A stretch of DNA of 64,000 bases from Chitinophaga pinensis (GCA_945897885.1 CAMDGU010000009.1:1-64000), one strand, 5' to 3'. Shown: positions 1-8,894, numbered from the stretch's first letter. The notes: generated by a model from the letters alone, not told the origin. Made by a program: numbers and translations.

Positions 1-131
1 ATAATTTTTTCCCCTATTTTAAAATAGGTCATCACCATAGTTTGATTAACTGCACGTACTAAGCTGTTTCTAGCACCTTGCAACAAATCTATAATTTGAT
101 TATAAAAAGAAGTGTTTATTGATGGTTTCAT
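1..131 (-). CDS. DUF1016/YhcG-type nuclease, N-terminal fragment
   Basis: This reading frame starts at an ATG at 131 and runs off the left edge, so only 43 residues are visible. They include LLQGARNSLVRAVNQTMV and then TYFKIGEKI, the pattern of the DUF1016 N-terminal helical domain. In full-length members of the family (E. coli YhcG) this domain precedes a PD-(D/E)XK nuclease domain, which would lie outside the window. It begins only 15 bases after the stop codon of the upstream McrB-like gene, so it is almost certainly in the same operon. The nuclease role is inferred from the family; no catalytic residues are visible here. Confidence 0.75.
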   Translation of the reverse strand, partial: MKPSINTSFYNQIIDLLQGARNSLVRAVNQTMVMTYFKIGEKI

Positions 132-146
132 ATGAATAAATAAAAA

Positions 147-1832
147 TTAAGCTTCTGCGTAGCTTGCAAAACCATTTTCAACGGCATTCTTATACATTCT
201 GCAAATTTTTTCGAAGGATATTTTGTATTTAATGTTTGGGTCAGATTTAAGTTCAACCTCTGTTAAATTATTGCTTACAAATTTATCCAAGTAAACCTCT
301 TTGATTTTTGAACTGTCTGACAAACAAAAACCACCTAATATGGGAAGTACTTTTGTAAGCTTGTTTCTTGAACCATGCAATTTTGGTAGTAATTTCTGCA
401 TTATGGCAATATCAAGTAAGGTGTCGCCATCTTCGCCAAGTTCTTTAAGCATATACATTAATCTGCCAATCTCACTTGCGGTTCTATAACCAAATTCAGC
501 TCCCGATTTTTTTAATTCAGAAAAGAAAAGTTTTAAATCATCCGCTGTAGGTTTTAAATTCTTATCTGTTTCTTGCAAAGCCATTGCCATAAAGTTTTCT
601 CCCATATTTGCACCTTTAGCGGTAAGGATATCCATGTTAAGCTTTATGTCACTGTCTATAAAATCTTCTAAATCCTTTTCGGTCAATCTAAATTCAATGC
701 TATTTGCTCTATCTAATACCTTTGGACTAAACATATAAGTGGTTTCATCTACATTCACAGTTCCTATAATGAACAGATTTCTGGGTAATTTTATTGATTG
801 AGGTATTTCTTGTGATTCACTTTCAATTTTATGTAACGGAATGTTATCGCCCGATTCCATGGTGCTTAAAAAATCAGCAAAATACCGCTCTACGTGACTC
901 AGATTCATCTCATCTAATATCAAAAAGTAGGGTTTTGTTGGTTCCTCTTTATTCTCAATATTTTGCTTTGCTTTAAGCATTAAATCTAAAACACCATTTT
1001 CAGGACTTACATATTCTTCTTTGTCTAAAGCATTTGGATAGCCTAGTAAAGGCTCTCGATTGGTCCAATCAGCACCTACTGGTACGATGGCATATTGCGA
1101 TTTGTCCTCTGAAATCCATTGGGCAAAAGCTTGTGCCAATTTTGTTTTGCCCGAACCAGAAAGACCACTGCAAATAACGAATGGTTTGGTGCACAATGAC
1201 GCAACAAAACGTTGAATAAGTTGAGGAGCGAAAATTAAACCTGATTCTTGTGCTTTTGCTTGAAATGACTTTAAATCAAATTTTATTTGTTCGGTTGTTA
1301 TTTTAAACTCAATTATCCTCTTAACTTTTTCTTTTGGTGTTTGCAATTTATTTGGTAGGTTAGATTTATAAATTGATATTAATGAATTTAAGTCATTATC
1401 AATCTGAGGTTCAACAAATTCTTTTTTTAGATCGTAAACTTTATATACAAAAGATCCTCCATAGTTTGTAGGTTCTCCCAAACTATTTTCAGCGAAATAA
1501 TCTTTTATGGTTTTTCCATTTTGAAGATTCCAAGATCTATCAGGTGTATTAGATTCGCTTATTCCATAAGCAAGTATCAATAAATTTTTTTCTTTAAAAT
1601 AAAGATAAACTGGGTAAATTCCTTTTTTTACCGAATCATATTCACTAAGAAATGATATCCATGGAATTCTAGAGGCTCTTCCAGCACCTACCTTGGCTAC
1701 AACTGATAAGCCAGCATATTCTTTGTTTCTTTCGGTATTAAAATCTATCTCACCTACTATTCCTTGCCCTATTATTTGCTTATTAGAAAAAGCAATAAAT
1801 TTTTTTAATTCATTATAATAACTCATTTTCAT
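147..1832 (-). CDS. McrB-like AAA+ NTPase with DUF3578 N-terminal domain
   Basis: This is a 561-residue protein. Residues about 1-140 look like the MrcB/DUF3578 N-terminal domain found on McrB-type restriction NTPases. The AAA+ module follows, with Walker A GLSGSGKT at 223-230, Walker B LILDEMN at 304-310, and the McrB-type sensor segment GTVNVDET near 357-364. In McrBC systems this subunit is the nucleotide-driven translocase that activates a nuclease partner. No McrC is visible; the next gene downstream is a DUF1016-family protein instead. The start overlaps the stop of the XRE gene by 4 bases (ATGA), indicating translational coupling. The role in defence is inferred from family and context. 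Confidence 0.85.
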   Translation of the reverse strand: MKMSYYNELKKFIAFSNKQIIGQGIVGEIDFNTERNKEYAGLSVVAKVGAGRASRIPWISFLSEYDSVKKGIYPVYLYFKEKNLLILAYGISESNTPDRSWNLQNGKTIKDYFAENSLGEPTNYGGSFVYKVYDLKKEFVEPQIDNDLNSLISIYKSNLPNKLQTPKEKVKRIIEFKITTEQIKFDLKSFQAKAQESGLIFAPQLIQRFVASLCTKPFVICSGLSGSGKTKLAQAFAQWISEDKSQYAIVPVGADWTNREPLLGYPNALDKEEYVSPENGVLDLMLKAKQNIENKEEPTKPYFLILDEMNLSHVERYFADFLSTMESGDNIPLHKIESESQEIPQSIKLPRNLFIIGTVNVDETTYMFSPKVLDRANSIEFRLTEKDLEDFIDSDIKLNMDILTAKGANMGENFMAMALQETDKNLKPTADDLKLFFSELKKSGAEFGYRTASEIGRLMYMLKELGEDGDTLLDIAIMQKLLPKLHGSRNKLTKVLPILGGFCLSDSSKIKEVYLDKFVSNNLTEVELKSDPNIKYKISFEKICRMYKNAVENGFASYAEA

Positions 1833-2026
1833 TTCTTTTTACTTGATACAATTAATTCAATTACATCCACGTCTAATATTTTAGCAATATCATTCAACAC
1901 TTCCAATCGCGGCTGTTGTCGGTTTTGCACATAACTATTTACCATGTTGTAGCTTTTTCCCAATTGCTCTGCCAGCCATGTTTGCTTTATGCCTTTTTTA
2001 TCTAGCACTTCCTTAATTCTGTTCAT
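1829..2026 (-). CDS. XRE-family helix-turn-helix regulator
   Basis: This is a small single-domain Cro/C1-type repressor of 65 residues. The HTH covers roughly residues 11-55 (KQTWLAEQLGKSYNMVNSYV, then a PRLEVL turn), and the protein ends in a lysine-rich tail. I chose the ATG at 2026 rather than the upstream TTG at 2050: the TTG overlaps a perfect -7 promoter element, and MNRIKEVL is a natural beginning for this family. It is the first gene of the operon with the McrB-like NTPase and the DUF1016 protein, so it probably autoregulates the defence operon. That role is inferred. Confidence 0.85.
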   Translation of the reverse strand: MNRIKEVLDKKGIKQTWLAEQLGKSYNMVNSYVQNRQQPRLEVLNDIAKILDVDVIELIVSSKKK

Positions 2027-2047
2027 ATCCAAAATAATATTGGTGGT

Positions 2048-2055
2048 CAAAAGTA
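2048..2055 (-). promoter_or_regulatory. -7 promoter element of the XRE/McrB operon
   Basis: The minus strand reads TACTTTTG, a perfect match to the Bacteroidota -7 consensus TAnnTTTG. It would place transcription start near 2042, about 16 bases before the ATG at 2026. I see no TTTG at the expected -33 distance. Confidence 0.5.
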
Positions 2056-2209
2056 ATCATAATTGGCAAATACATCTCATTAATCGAGATAAAAATAATA
2101 TATGTGCGTTGGTAAAAAGTAACTCTTTTGGTTTTGCGATATTACTAGCTGATTTACAAGTCCTAAAAAAGTAATGATTTTTAGATAACTAATGTATCCT
2201 CCCAAAAAG

Positions 2210-2243
2210 CCACAAAACAAAAAAGGCCCGATACAATCGGGCC
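2210..2243 (-). terminator. Rho-independent terminator after the 125-aa gene
   Basis: A perfect 8-bp stem, GGCCCGAT/ATCGGGCC, with a 3-base loop lies at 2225-2243. On the minus strand it is followed by a U-rich tract (TTTTTTGTTTTG). It lies 30 bases past the stop of the gene at 2273. Confidence 0.85.
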
Positions 2244-2272
2244 AATCTAAAATAAACAGGATAGGTTCTCTA

Positions 2273-2650
2273 TTACAAGTATTTGGACAAAAAGCGATAA
2301 AACTCCTGCTTGGTTTGCTGAAAATCGTTGGCTGTAAACTCCATCAATTCCGCTATGTTATGATCGTTTTCAATCATCTTAACACTGATATAATTGGGCT
2401 TGGCTGCTGCTTGCCCCATTAAGGTATCGTTCTTCAATTTCAGGTCGTGCAATAATTCATCGCAATGAAGCCGCATGATTCTAAAACGGTTTTCAAAATG
2501 TTCTACCTGGGTAAGAATATCCGTAGCCGTGTTTCGGGTTACTATCTCTTCAAGTCGTTTTTTAAAAATAGGAATTTCAGTTTTGTAAAACTCTAACTCT
2601 CTGGCCCAATCCTGGCATAAAACGTGTTGGTGTGAAATGCTGTCTTTCAT
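2273..2650 (-). CDS. Hypothetical 125-aa helical protein
   Basis: I do not recognise this family. The protein has no signal peptide or membrane segment. It is rich in charged and hydrophobic residues in heptad-like order, for example EFYKTEIPIFKKRLEEIV and later ENRFRIMRLHCDELLHDLKL, so it is probably an all-alpha coiled-coil cytoplasmic protein. It starts with ATG and has a strong terminator after its stop. It sits between the defence operon and the cbb3 oxidase cluster, 58 bases downstream of the SafE-type gene. It may be the last gene of that transcript or a separate unit. Confidence 0.7.
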   Translation of the reverse strand: MKDSISHQHVLCQDWARELEFYKTEIPIFKKRLEEIVTRNTATDILTQVEHFENRFRIMRLHCDELLHDLKLKNDTLMGQAAAKPNYISVKMIENDHNIAELMEFTANDFQQTKQEFYRFLSKYL

Positions 2651-2708
2651 AATTTTATGGTTTTAAAATTTAAATTTACTACTTGTTTAACTTACCCCAA
2701 AATTATTA

Positions 2709-3416
2709 TTATTTATGGCAACAGCTCACATGATTGTCGTCATGTGTAGGGGATACATAGGGTATTCCCAAGTTTAAACCTCTTAAAATAAGGAGCACCG
2801 CCACCCCCATAATCATATAGGGAGTTATTTTATTCAACGCTTTGCGAAAGCCTAAAGAAATAAATTTTCCAAATACCATGGTTAAGGCCATAATGGGCAA
2901 AGTACCGAGGCCAAAAGCCAGCATTAATACACTGCTGCCCAAAATACTGCCGGCAGCTACAGAGGCCGCAATGGCTATATATACGAGGCCGCAGGGCAAA
3001 AATCCATTAAGAATACCGATGTATAAATAGCTGATGAGTTTTTTATCCGATTTAAGATACTGTCCCAGTTTTACTTTAATGGTTTGCGAAAAACGGGTAA
3101 AGGCATTGGTACTCGGGTTTCCAAAGTGATGAATAAGCAGCACTACCAGTATAAGTGCTCCTGCAATAATGGATAACCCCTGCTGATAATTAAACAGGTT
3201 AAAACTTTGCCCCACCAGCCCAAATACCACCCCCATGGAGGTGTAGGACAAGGCCCTACCAAAATTATAAAACAGGATGGAAACGGATTTGTGAAAAGCG
3301 GATAAGTGATGAATGGGCAATGCCAAAGCCAGCGGGCCACACATGCCTACACAATGAAAACTGCCCAGTATACCGATGGAAAAACCTGATATAAAAACAA
3401 GGAGAAGTTCGTTCAT
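2709..3416 (-). CDS. SafE/UreH-type membrane protein of the cbb3 locus
   Basis: This 235-residue polytopic membrane protein has the conserved first-helix motif HCVGMCGP at residues 21-28, typical of the TauE/SafE-like family found at the end of cbb3 oxidase clusters. About six hydrophobic segments are visible. The C-terminus is rich in potential metal ligands (HDDNHVSCCHK). In several cbb3 loci this protein is proposed to act in copper handling or redox supply for oxidase assembly; no substrate can be read from the sequence. Its ATG overlaps the stop of ccoH by one base (TAATG), showing translational coupling. Confidence 0.8.
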   Translation of the reverse strand: MNELLLVFISGFSIGILGSFHCVGMCGPLALALPIHHLSAFHKSVSILFYNFGRALSYTSMGVVFGLVGQSFNLFNYQQGLSIIAGALILVVLLIHHFGNPSTNAFTRFSQTIKVKLGQYLKSDKKLISYLYIGILNGFLPCGLVYIAIAASVAAGSILGSSVLMLAFGLGTLPIMALTMVFGKFISLGFRKALNKITPYMIMGVAVLLILRGLNLGIPYVSPTHDDNHVSCCHK

Positions 3417-3853
3417 TACGGTATGATAACGGTTTGTTCTCTATAGTAGCTTTTTTTGTTGCTTTCCCACTGTATTCTTACTTTGTAAGAGCCGGTTTGC
3501 AGTTTAGCATTGGATATTAAATAAACGCCATCGGCATTGGGTTCAAAATTTAAAGTAAAGTCTTGCTTTTGGTCGTCATTTTTCAAAAACTCAAGTTTGC
3601 CGTTTTTAAAATCAACCAGCAAGGAAGGGGGAATAGTAATTGCTATGCCACCCTCTTTTTCACTTATTAAATCAATATTGCTTACAGCGTTTAAATTTTT
3701 TGAAGCATCAATAAGCGATTGGTATTTAAGTTCTTTTTCGTAGTAATTGGTGTCTACCATGTCATTGGTTTGCCTAAAAGACACAAATACCATGGCTAAC
3801 ATAGACACGATAAACACAACAATGACGATTAAAATTTTATATCCCCAGTTCAT
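3416..3853 (-). CDS. ccoH: FixH/CcoH family cbb3 assembly protein
   Basis: This 145-residue protein has a single N-terminal transmembrane helix (about residues 5-25), followed by an extracytoplasmic domain. The segment NYYEKELKYQSLID after the helix is characteristic of FixH/CcoH proteins, which help assemble or stabilise cbb3 oxidase. The C-terminal half is a beta-rich fold with SYKVRIQW near the end. It lies 5 bases after ccoG and overlaps the SafE-type gene, in the usual Bacteroidota order ccoG-ccoH-safE. Confidence 0.85.
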   Translation of the reverse strand: MNWGYKILIVIVVFIVSMLAMVFVSFRQTNDMVDTNYYEKELKYQSLIDASKNLNAVSNIDLISEKEGGIAITIPPSLLVDFKNGKLEFLKNDDQKQDFTLNFEPNADGVYLISNAKLQTGSYKVRIQWESNKKSYYREQTVIIP

Positions 3854-3858
3854 AGTTT

Positions 3859-5262
3859 TTAATTAAAAGGCCCTAAAAATTTGGTTTTGATGGTTTGTAT
3901 TTTGTCATCGCCCTTGTACACCCCTATTTTAATTTTGGTACTGCGGTGGGTTATTTCTTTTTGCGGTATTTGTAAAAAGAAGGTGTACTCGTTTAGCGAT
4001 TCTTTCTTTAGCATAATTTGATTGGTACCTATCAGTTTTATCTCACCGTCCATATCCTCCAGTTTTAAGGTTACCGGCATATCTTCCACCGATTTATTGA
4101 TAATTTTGGCTTCAAACAAGTTGCTTATTTTTCCGCCCGGCACTTCCTGATACAATTGCCCCTTAACCCGTGAAATATAGGTATCCACAGTTTTGCGGGT
4201 AGAGATAAGGAAACCCATAGCCACCATTAATATGCCAAGTAATATGCTGTAAGCTTTCATACGGGCATTAAAATGAAACTTTTGGCCGGTGCTTATTTCA
4301 TTTTCGGAAGCATAGCGAATCAATCCTTTTGGTAAATGAACCGATTCCATGACTTCGTTGCAGGCATCAATACAGGCGGTGCAACTCACACACTCCATTT
4401 GCAATCCATCCCTAATATCAATACCGGTGGGGCACACATGCACACATTTCATGCAATTAATGCAATCTCCTTCGGTGCGTTCTATATTTTTCTTAAACTT
4501 ACCACGTGGTTCGCCCCGTTTGTAATCGTAGGCTATTTGCATGGTATCTTTATCAAACATGACCCCTTGCAAGCGGCCATAAGGGCACACGGTGGTGCAT
4601 ACCAAATCGCGAACAAAGGCAAACACCCCGTAAAACAAATAGGTGAAAATGATAAGCCCGGTTAATAATCCCAAATGCTGATCAATGGGTTCTTTAATCA
4701 TTTTTATCACCTCATCTACCCCCAGTATATAAGATAAAAAGGTGTTGGCTATAATAAAAGAGATAACAAAGAACAGAAAATGTTTTAACGCTTTTTTAAA
4801 GGTTTTTTCGATAAAACTGCCTTGTTCCTTTAATTTTTTTTGTTGAGCAGGTGAGCCTTCTATCAGCCATTCAATAGGGCGGAAAACAAATTCCATGAAA
4901 ACGGTTTGCGGGCATACCCATCCACAAAATAGGCGCCCAAAAACAACCGTAAATAGTACAATGAATACAATAAATGTAATCATTGCGATTGCGAATATGA
5001 AAAAATCCTGTGGCCAAAAAATCTTACTGAACAAGATGAATTTGCCCTCCAAAACATTAATCATCATAAATGGCAAGCCGTTTACCTTAATAAATGGCAA
5101 GATGAAAAACACAGCCAGGTATGACCAGGCTATTATTTTTCGATACTTATACCATTTGCCTGACGGCTTTAAGGCATATACCCACTTTCGTTTTCCCTTG
5201 TCGGTAACCGTACTAACACGGTCGCGGTAGGATTCGGCTTGCAATAAATCTTCTTCTCTCAA
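3859..5262 (-). CDS. ccoG: cbb3 oxidase accessory protein CcoG (polyferredoxin)
   Basis: This 467-residue membrane iron-sulfur protein is required for cbb3 maturation in other bacteria, where it reduces copper during assembly. It has about five transmembrane helices. Membrane-proximal cysteine motifs FCGWVCP (112-118) and CTTVCP (222-227) are visible. Two ferredoxin-type [4Fe-4S] clusters are ligated by C267/C270/C273/C277 and C291/C294/C297/C301. The C-terminal 100 residues form an Ig-like periplasmic domain. The start is TTG at 5262, five bases after the ccoP stop; I see no in-frame ATG nearby, so coupling to ccoP is likely. Confidence 0.93.
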   Translation of the reverse strand: MREEDLLQAESYRDRVSTVTDKGKRKWVYALKPSGKWYKYRKIIAWSYLAVFFILPFIKVNGLPFMMINVLEGKFILFSKIFWPQDFFIFAIAMITFIVFIVLFTVVFGRLFCGWVCPQTVFMEFVFRPIEWLIEGSPAQQKKLKEQGSFIEKTFKKALKHFLFFVISFIIANTFLSYILGVDEVIKMIKEPIDQHLGLLTGLIIFTYLFYGVFAFVRDLVCTTVCPYGRLQGVMFDKDTMQIAYDYKRGEPRGKFKKNIERTEGDCINCMKCVHVCPTGIDIRDGLQMECVSCTACIDACNEVMESVHLPKGLIRYASENEISTGQKFHFNARMKAYSILLGILMVAMGFLISTRKTVDTYISRVKGQLYQEVPGGKISNLFEAKIINKSVEDMPVTLKLEDMDGEIKLIGTNQIMLKKESLNEYTFFLQIPQKEITHRSTKIKIGVYKGDDKIQTIKTKFLGPFN

Positions 5263-5267
5263 TGGTG

Positions 5268-6374
5268 TTATTTCATTGTTGAATCGGCTGCTGCAGATGC
5301 TGCTGCCGCTGTTTCACTGTATAATTCACCCTGGGGTTCTTTGGCACCTGCAGGATTTGATCCTTTAAGTGATTTTACAAAGCTGGCCAATTGTGCCATT
5401 TGCTTTGGCGAAAAATTGTTTTGCCAAGATATCATCCCTTTTTCGGGCCAACCATACTTTATGGTTTTAAAAATATCTTTTACAGAACCACCATGAATCC
5501 AGTATTCATCGGTAAGGTTAGGCCCGACACCGCCGGTCATACTTCCACCATGAGCAGCATGGCAAGCCACACAGCTATTGGTAAATAATAATTTACCGGC
5601 TTCAATATCAGATGCACCCAGCATTACTACCGTGTTTTCATCAATGTTATTGCCCTGAACGGAAAGTTGTTTGGCTTTTGCACTATCGGCAGCTGCCATT
5701 TCAATGTTAAATTCTTCCACTTGCAATGGCGCTGATTTTACCACATGATAGCGAACTAAATACACAGCTGCAAAAATGATGGATAAAACAAAGGTGGTAA
5801 TAAACCAGGGCGGGGTAACATTGTTTAACTCTCTAATGCCATCATAATCGTGTCCGGTATCAATATCACCTTCTTCGGTTAATGGTTTAAAGCTATTCAT
5901 TTTGTTCCAAATTCGTGTTAATGCACCTTCTTCTTCCACAGCACCTTCTACCTCCACCTCTTCCGAATTAGGTTTCAATAACTTGATGGTTTGGATAGAA
6001 AAGAAAACAATCATGATGGTTTCGATGAAAATTACACCGGTTAATAACCACGACAACCAGCTATTGGGAAGGTCGTTGGCATTAAAGGATTTTGCTTCGC
6101 TTAATGTGCTAAGGCTAAGCAGAAATATAACTGCCCCTGCTTTTTTTGCAGCGTTTGCTTTCTTTTTTAAATCTTCTTTTAAGGCATAAATAAATGTGTT
6201 GCTCAAAATATAAATTGGCAGCAAAAGAATAAATGCAATCGTGATTAAAATCCAGTTAAAGTCGATTGCAGGGCCTGGGTTGGGAGCAGCGGCCGGAGCT
6301 TGTGCCAAAAGGAGCAGTGGCGCAACAGTGGCGACACAACTCAATAGTATTTTTTTTATGATATTCTGTTTCAT
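5268..6374 (-). CDS. ccoP: cbb3 oxidase diheme-type subunit CcoP, single heme site
   Basis: This 368-residue membrane-anchored c-type cytochrome subunit carries electrons to the CcoN catalytic subunit. It begins with a signal-like helix, followed by two further hydrophobic segments and the CcoP hallmark PPWFITTFVLSI before the helix near 190-210. Only one heme c motif is visible, CVACH at 268-272, with a likely Met ligand in KGMISW. Proteobacterial CcoP carries two such motifs. The N-terminal region is longer than in the proteobacterial protein, and the C-terminal tail is Ala-rich. It lies between ccoQ and ccoG. Confidence 0.9.
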   Translation of the reverse strand: MKQNIIKKILLSCVATVAPLLLLAQAPAAAPNPGPAIDFNWILITIAFILLLPIYILSNTFIYALKEDLKKKANAAKKAGAVIFLLSLSTLSEAKSFNANDLPNSWLSWLLTGVIFIETIMIVFFSIQTIKLLKPNSEEVEVEGAVEEEGALTRIWNKMNSFKPLTEEGDIDTGHDYDGIRELNNVTPPWFITTFVLSIIFAAVYLVRYHVVKSAPLQVEEFNIEMAAADSAKAKQLSVQGNNIDENTVVMLGASDIEAGKLLFTNSCVACHAAHGGSMTGGVGPNLTDEYWIHGGSVKDIFKTIKYGWPEKGMISWQNNFSPKQMAQLASFVKSLKGSNPAGAKEPQGELYSETAAAASAAADSTMK

Positions 6375-6389
6375 GTGTTTAATTTTTAA

Positions 6390-6548
6390 TTAGTCCAATG
6401 GTAATTTTTCAATATGTTCAATTTCTTTTTTGTCGATGCTGAAAATCCATAATGTTACCAGAGCAAAAAACACCACAAACATTATTAAGGATACTAAGGG
6501 ATAAATACTTACACCGACTATTTTTTCTAAATACGTTGAGAATTTCAT
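6390..6548 (-). CDS. ccoQ: CcoQ/FixQ-like small membrane subunit
   Basis: This 52-residue ORF starts at an ATG at 6548 and ends with TAA at 6390. It has one central transmembrane helix (PLVSLIMFVVFFALVTLWIF) flanked by a short N-terminus and a charged cytoplasmic tail (DKKEIEHIEKLPLD). This is the size, topology and position expected of CcoQ, which stabilises the cbb3 complex. It sits exactly between fused ccoNO and ccoP. Sequence similarity among CcoQ proteins is weak, so the assignment rests on topology and context. Confidence 0.8.
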   Translation of the reverse strand: MKFSTYLEKIVGVSIYPLVSLIMFVVFFALVTLWIFSIDKKEIEHIEKLPLD

Positions 6549-6606
6549 TTTTAATTTATGTTTATTTTTTTAATTTATGCAAAATGGAACTTACGTTTCA
6601 TGACTA

Positions 6607-8730
6607 TTAATTTTTAGCTTCTAATTTAATGTCTTTCCCTACACGCTGTAAATAAGCAATTACTGCTATAATTTCCTTATCACTGCTTATTTTGATTTTA
6701 TTTTCTAATAAGCCGGCAGCAATTAATTTAGCTTGTTTGTCTAAATCTTCATTCGCTATGGCTTCATAATTATCAGCATAAGGAACGCCAATAGTTCTCA
6801 TAGCATGTATTTTAGAAATAGTACTTCCTTTGTCAATTTCATTTTCAAATAAGGAAGGATACGATGGCATAATGGAACCCGGGGCCATGGAGCTAGGTTC
6901 AAGCATGTGATTAAAATGCCATGCATCACCATATTTACCACCAATTCTGGCCAAATCCGGACCGGTACGTTTACTTCCCCATTGGAACGGATGATCATAA
7001 ACAAATTCGCCGGCCTTAGAGTATTCGCCATAGCGGGTTACTTCGTATCTGAACGGACGAATCATTTGCGAGTGGCAGTTGTAGCAACCTTCACGTATGT
7101 AAATATCACGGCCTTGCAATTCCAATGGTGTGTATGGTTTTACAGAAGTAATGGTTGGTATATTTTCTTTAACAAGGAAGGTTGGTATTAATTCTACCAA
7201 TCCGCCAATACCGACTACTATTAAGCTTAATACCAAAAGTAATAATGGTTTTCTTTCGATAAAACTGTGCCAGATACTATTGGAAGGAGCATGGTATTCT
7301 TTAATTAATGGAGCAGCTTCAGCTTCTTCTTTTGCAATAAAAGAACCGGCAGCAGCAGTTTTCATTAAGTTATAAATCATAATAATTACACCTACCAGAA
7401 AGATGGTGCCGCCAACTGCTCTCATTATATAAAATGGTATAACCGTTTGAACGATATCAATAAATTGATACTGCAATTGTCCTTCAGGCGTAAAGGCTTT
7501 CATCATAAAATAGGAACGGAAAGCACTCCAGTACATAGGAATGGCGTAAAGTAAAATCCCTAAAGTTCCTATCCAAAAATGCGTTGAGGCCAGTTTACGA
7601 GAATACAGGTTTGTTCCAAATAATTTTGGGATTAACCAGTACATCATACCAAAGGTTAAAAATCCGTTCCAGCCTAAGGCTCCAATATGCACGTGAGCCA
7701 CGGTCCAGTCGCTGTAATGCGAGATGGCATTTACACTTTTTAACGACATCATTGGTCCTTCGAAGGTGCTCATACCGTAACAAGTAACCGCCACCACAAA
7801 AAACTTAAGAACGGGGTCTTCACGTACTTTATCCCAAGCACCACGAAGTGTAAATAATCCGTTTAGCATACCTCCCCAACTCGGTAAAATCAACATAATG
7901 GAGAAGGCTGTACCAAGCGATTGAGCCCAATCGGGTAAAGCAGTATAAAGTAAATGGTGAGGACCTGCCCAAATGTATAAAAATATTAAACTCCAAAAAT
8001 GGACAATACTTAAACGGTATGAATATACCGGACGATTGGCCGCTTTAGGTAAATAGTAGTACATTAAGCCTAAATAAGGCGTTGTTAAAAAGAAGGCAAC
8101 GGCATTATGACCATACCACCATTGTACTAAGGCATCCTGAACACCTGCATACCATGAATAGCTTTTCATAAACGAAACGGGAATTTCAACCGAGTTTACA
8201 ATATGTAGCATGGCTACAGTAACCCATGAAGCAATAAAAAACCATATAGCAACATATAAATGGCGTTCTCTGCGGGTAAGGATGGTGCCAAACATATTAA
8301 TTCCAAAAACTACCCAGATAAGGGTAATCATGATATCAATAGGCCATTCAAGTTCGGCATATTCTTTACCGGTTGTAAAACCCATAAGTAAAGAAACAGC
8401 TGCGCAAACAATAATTAACTGCCAGCCCCAGAAGTGCAATTTGCCTAAGGCATTGCTCCACATCGGGGTTTTTAGCAGTCGTGGAATGGCATAGTAAATT
8501 CCTGTAAAAATACCATTACCCACAAAGGCAAAAATTACTGCATTGGTGTGCACCGGGCGAAGTCTTCCAAATGCTAAATAAGGGAAGTACTCGCTAAAAT
8601 TAAGAACGGGGAATGCTAACTGAAAGGCGGCAATAACGCCCAATAGCATACCTACGGCTCCCCAAAAAATACATGCAATTGCAAATAATTTTGGGAGCTT
8701 GTTGTCGTAGTAAAATTTTTCTAAACTCAT
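6607..8730 (-). CDS. ccoN: Fused cbb3 cytochrome c oxidase subunits I and II (CcoNO)
   Basis: This 707-residue fusion joins the two core oxidase subunits. Residues about 1-470 form the 12-helix CcoN heme-copper subunit, with conserved segments such as LRPVHTNAVIFAF, WWYGHNAVAFFLT and HVHIGALGWNG that contain heme and CuB histidines. A helix near 500-520 leads into the CcoO part. That part has heme c motif CYNCH at 549-553, followed by the CcoO hallmarks SQMIRPFRYE and GSKRTGPDLARIGG. The complex reduces oxygen with high affinity and pumps protons. The fused architecture is known from Bacteroidota. It lies six bases after the ccoS stop. Confidence 0.95.
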   Translation of the reverse strand: MSLEKFYYDNKLPKLFAIACIFWGAVGMLLGVIAAFQLAFPVLNFSEYFPYLAFGRLRPVHTNAVIFAFVGNGIFTGIYYAIPRLLKTPMWSNALGKLHFWGWQLIIVCAAVSLLMGFTTGKEYAELEWPIDIMITLIWVVFGINMFGTILTRRERHLYVAIWFFIASWVTVAMLHIVNSVEIPVSFMKSYSWYAGVQDALVQWWYGHNAVAFFLTTPYLGLMYYYLPKAANRPVYSYRLSIVHFWSLIFLYIWAGPHHLLYTALPDWAQSLGTAFSIMLILPSWGGMLNGLFTLRGAWDKVREDPVLKFFVVAVTCYGMSTFEGPMMSLKSVNAISHYSDWTVAHVHIGALGWNGFLTFGMMYWLIPKLFGTNLYSRKLASTHFWIGTLGILLYAIPMYWSAFRSYFMMKAFTPEGQLQYQFIDIVQTVIPFYIMRAVGGTIFLVGVIIMIYNLMKTAAAGSFIAKEEAEAAPLIKEYHAPSNSIWHSFIERKPLLLLVLSLIVVGIGGLVELIPTFLVKENIPTITSVKPYTPLELQGRDIYIREGCYNCHSQMIRPFRYEVTRYGEYSKAGEFVYDHPFQWGSKRTGPDLARIGGKYGDAWHFNHMLEPSSMAPGSIMPSYPSLFENEIDKGSTISKIHAMRTIGVPYADNYEAIANEDLDKQAKLIAAGLLENKIKISSDKEIIAVIAYLQRVGKDIKLEAKN

Positions 8731-8736
8731 AGATGA

Positions 8737-8892
8737 TTACTTTTTGTTGGTTTTATTGTTGTTAAATAGGATTCGGTTGGCAGGGCTTTCAATGTCATCA
8801 AATTGCCCGTCTTTTACACTCCACAGAAAAGCTACTAAAAAGCCTCCTGCTATGCAGATACTTACTATTAATAATATTATAATTACACTCAT
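8737..8892 (-). CDS. ccoS: cbb3 oxidase maturation protein CcoS
   Basis: This 51-residue protein starts at an ATG at 8892. It has one N-terminal transmembrane helix (about residues 2-24), followed by the CcoS signature FLWSVKDGQFDD, an acidic patch and a short basic tail. CcoS is needed for cofactor insertion into cbb3 oxidase in other bacteria. It starts two bases after the ccoI stop and ends just before the ccoN start, the common ccoI-ccoS-ccoN arrangement. Confidence 0.9.
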   Translation of the reverse strand: MSVIIILLIVSICIAGGFLVAFLWSVKDGQFDDIESPANRILFNNNKTNKK

Positions 8893-8894
8893 GG

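Noticed and set aside
4336-4665. 109-residue plus-strand frame inside ccoG
   Set aside because: Antisense to the ferredoxin cysteine motifs of ccoG; the His/Thr richness is a mirror of those codons.
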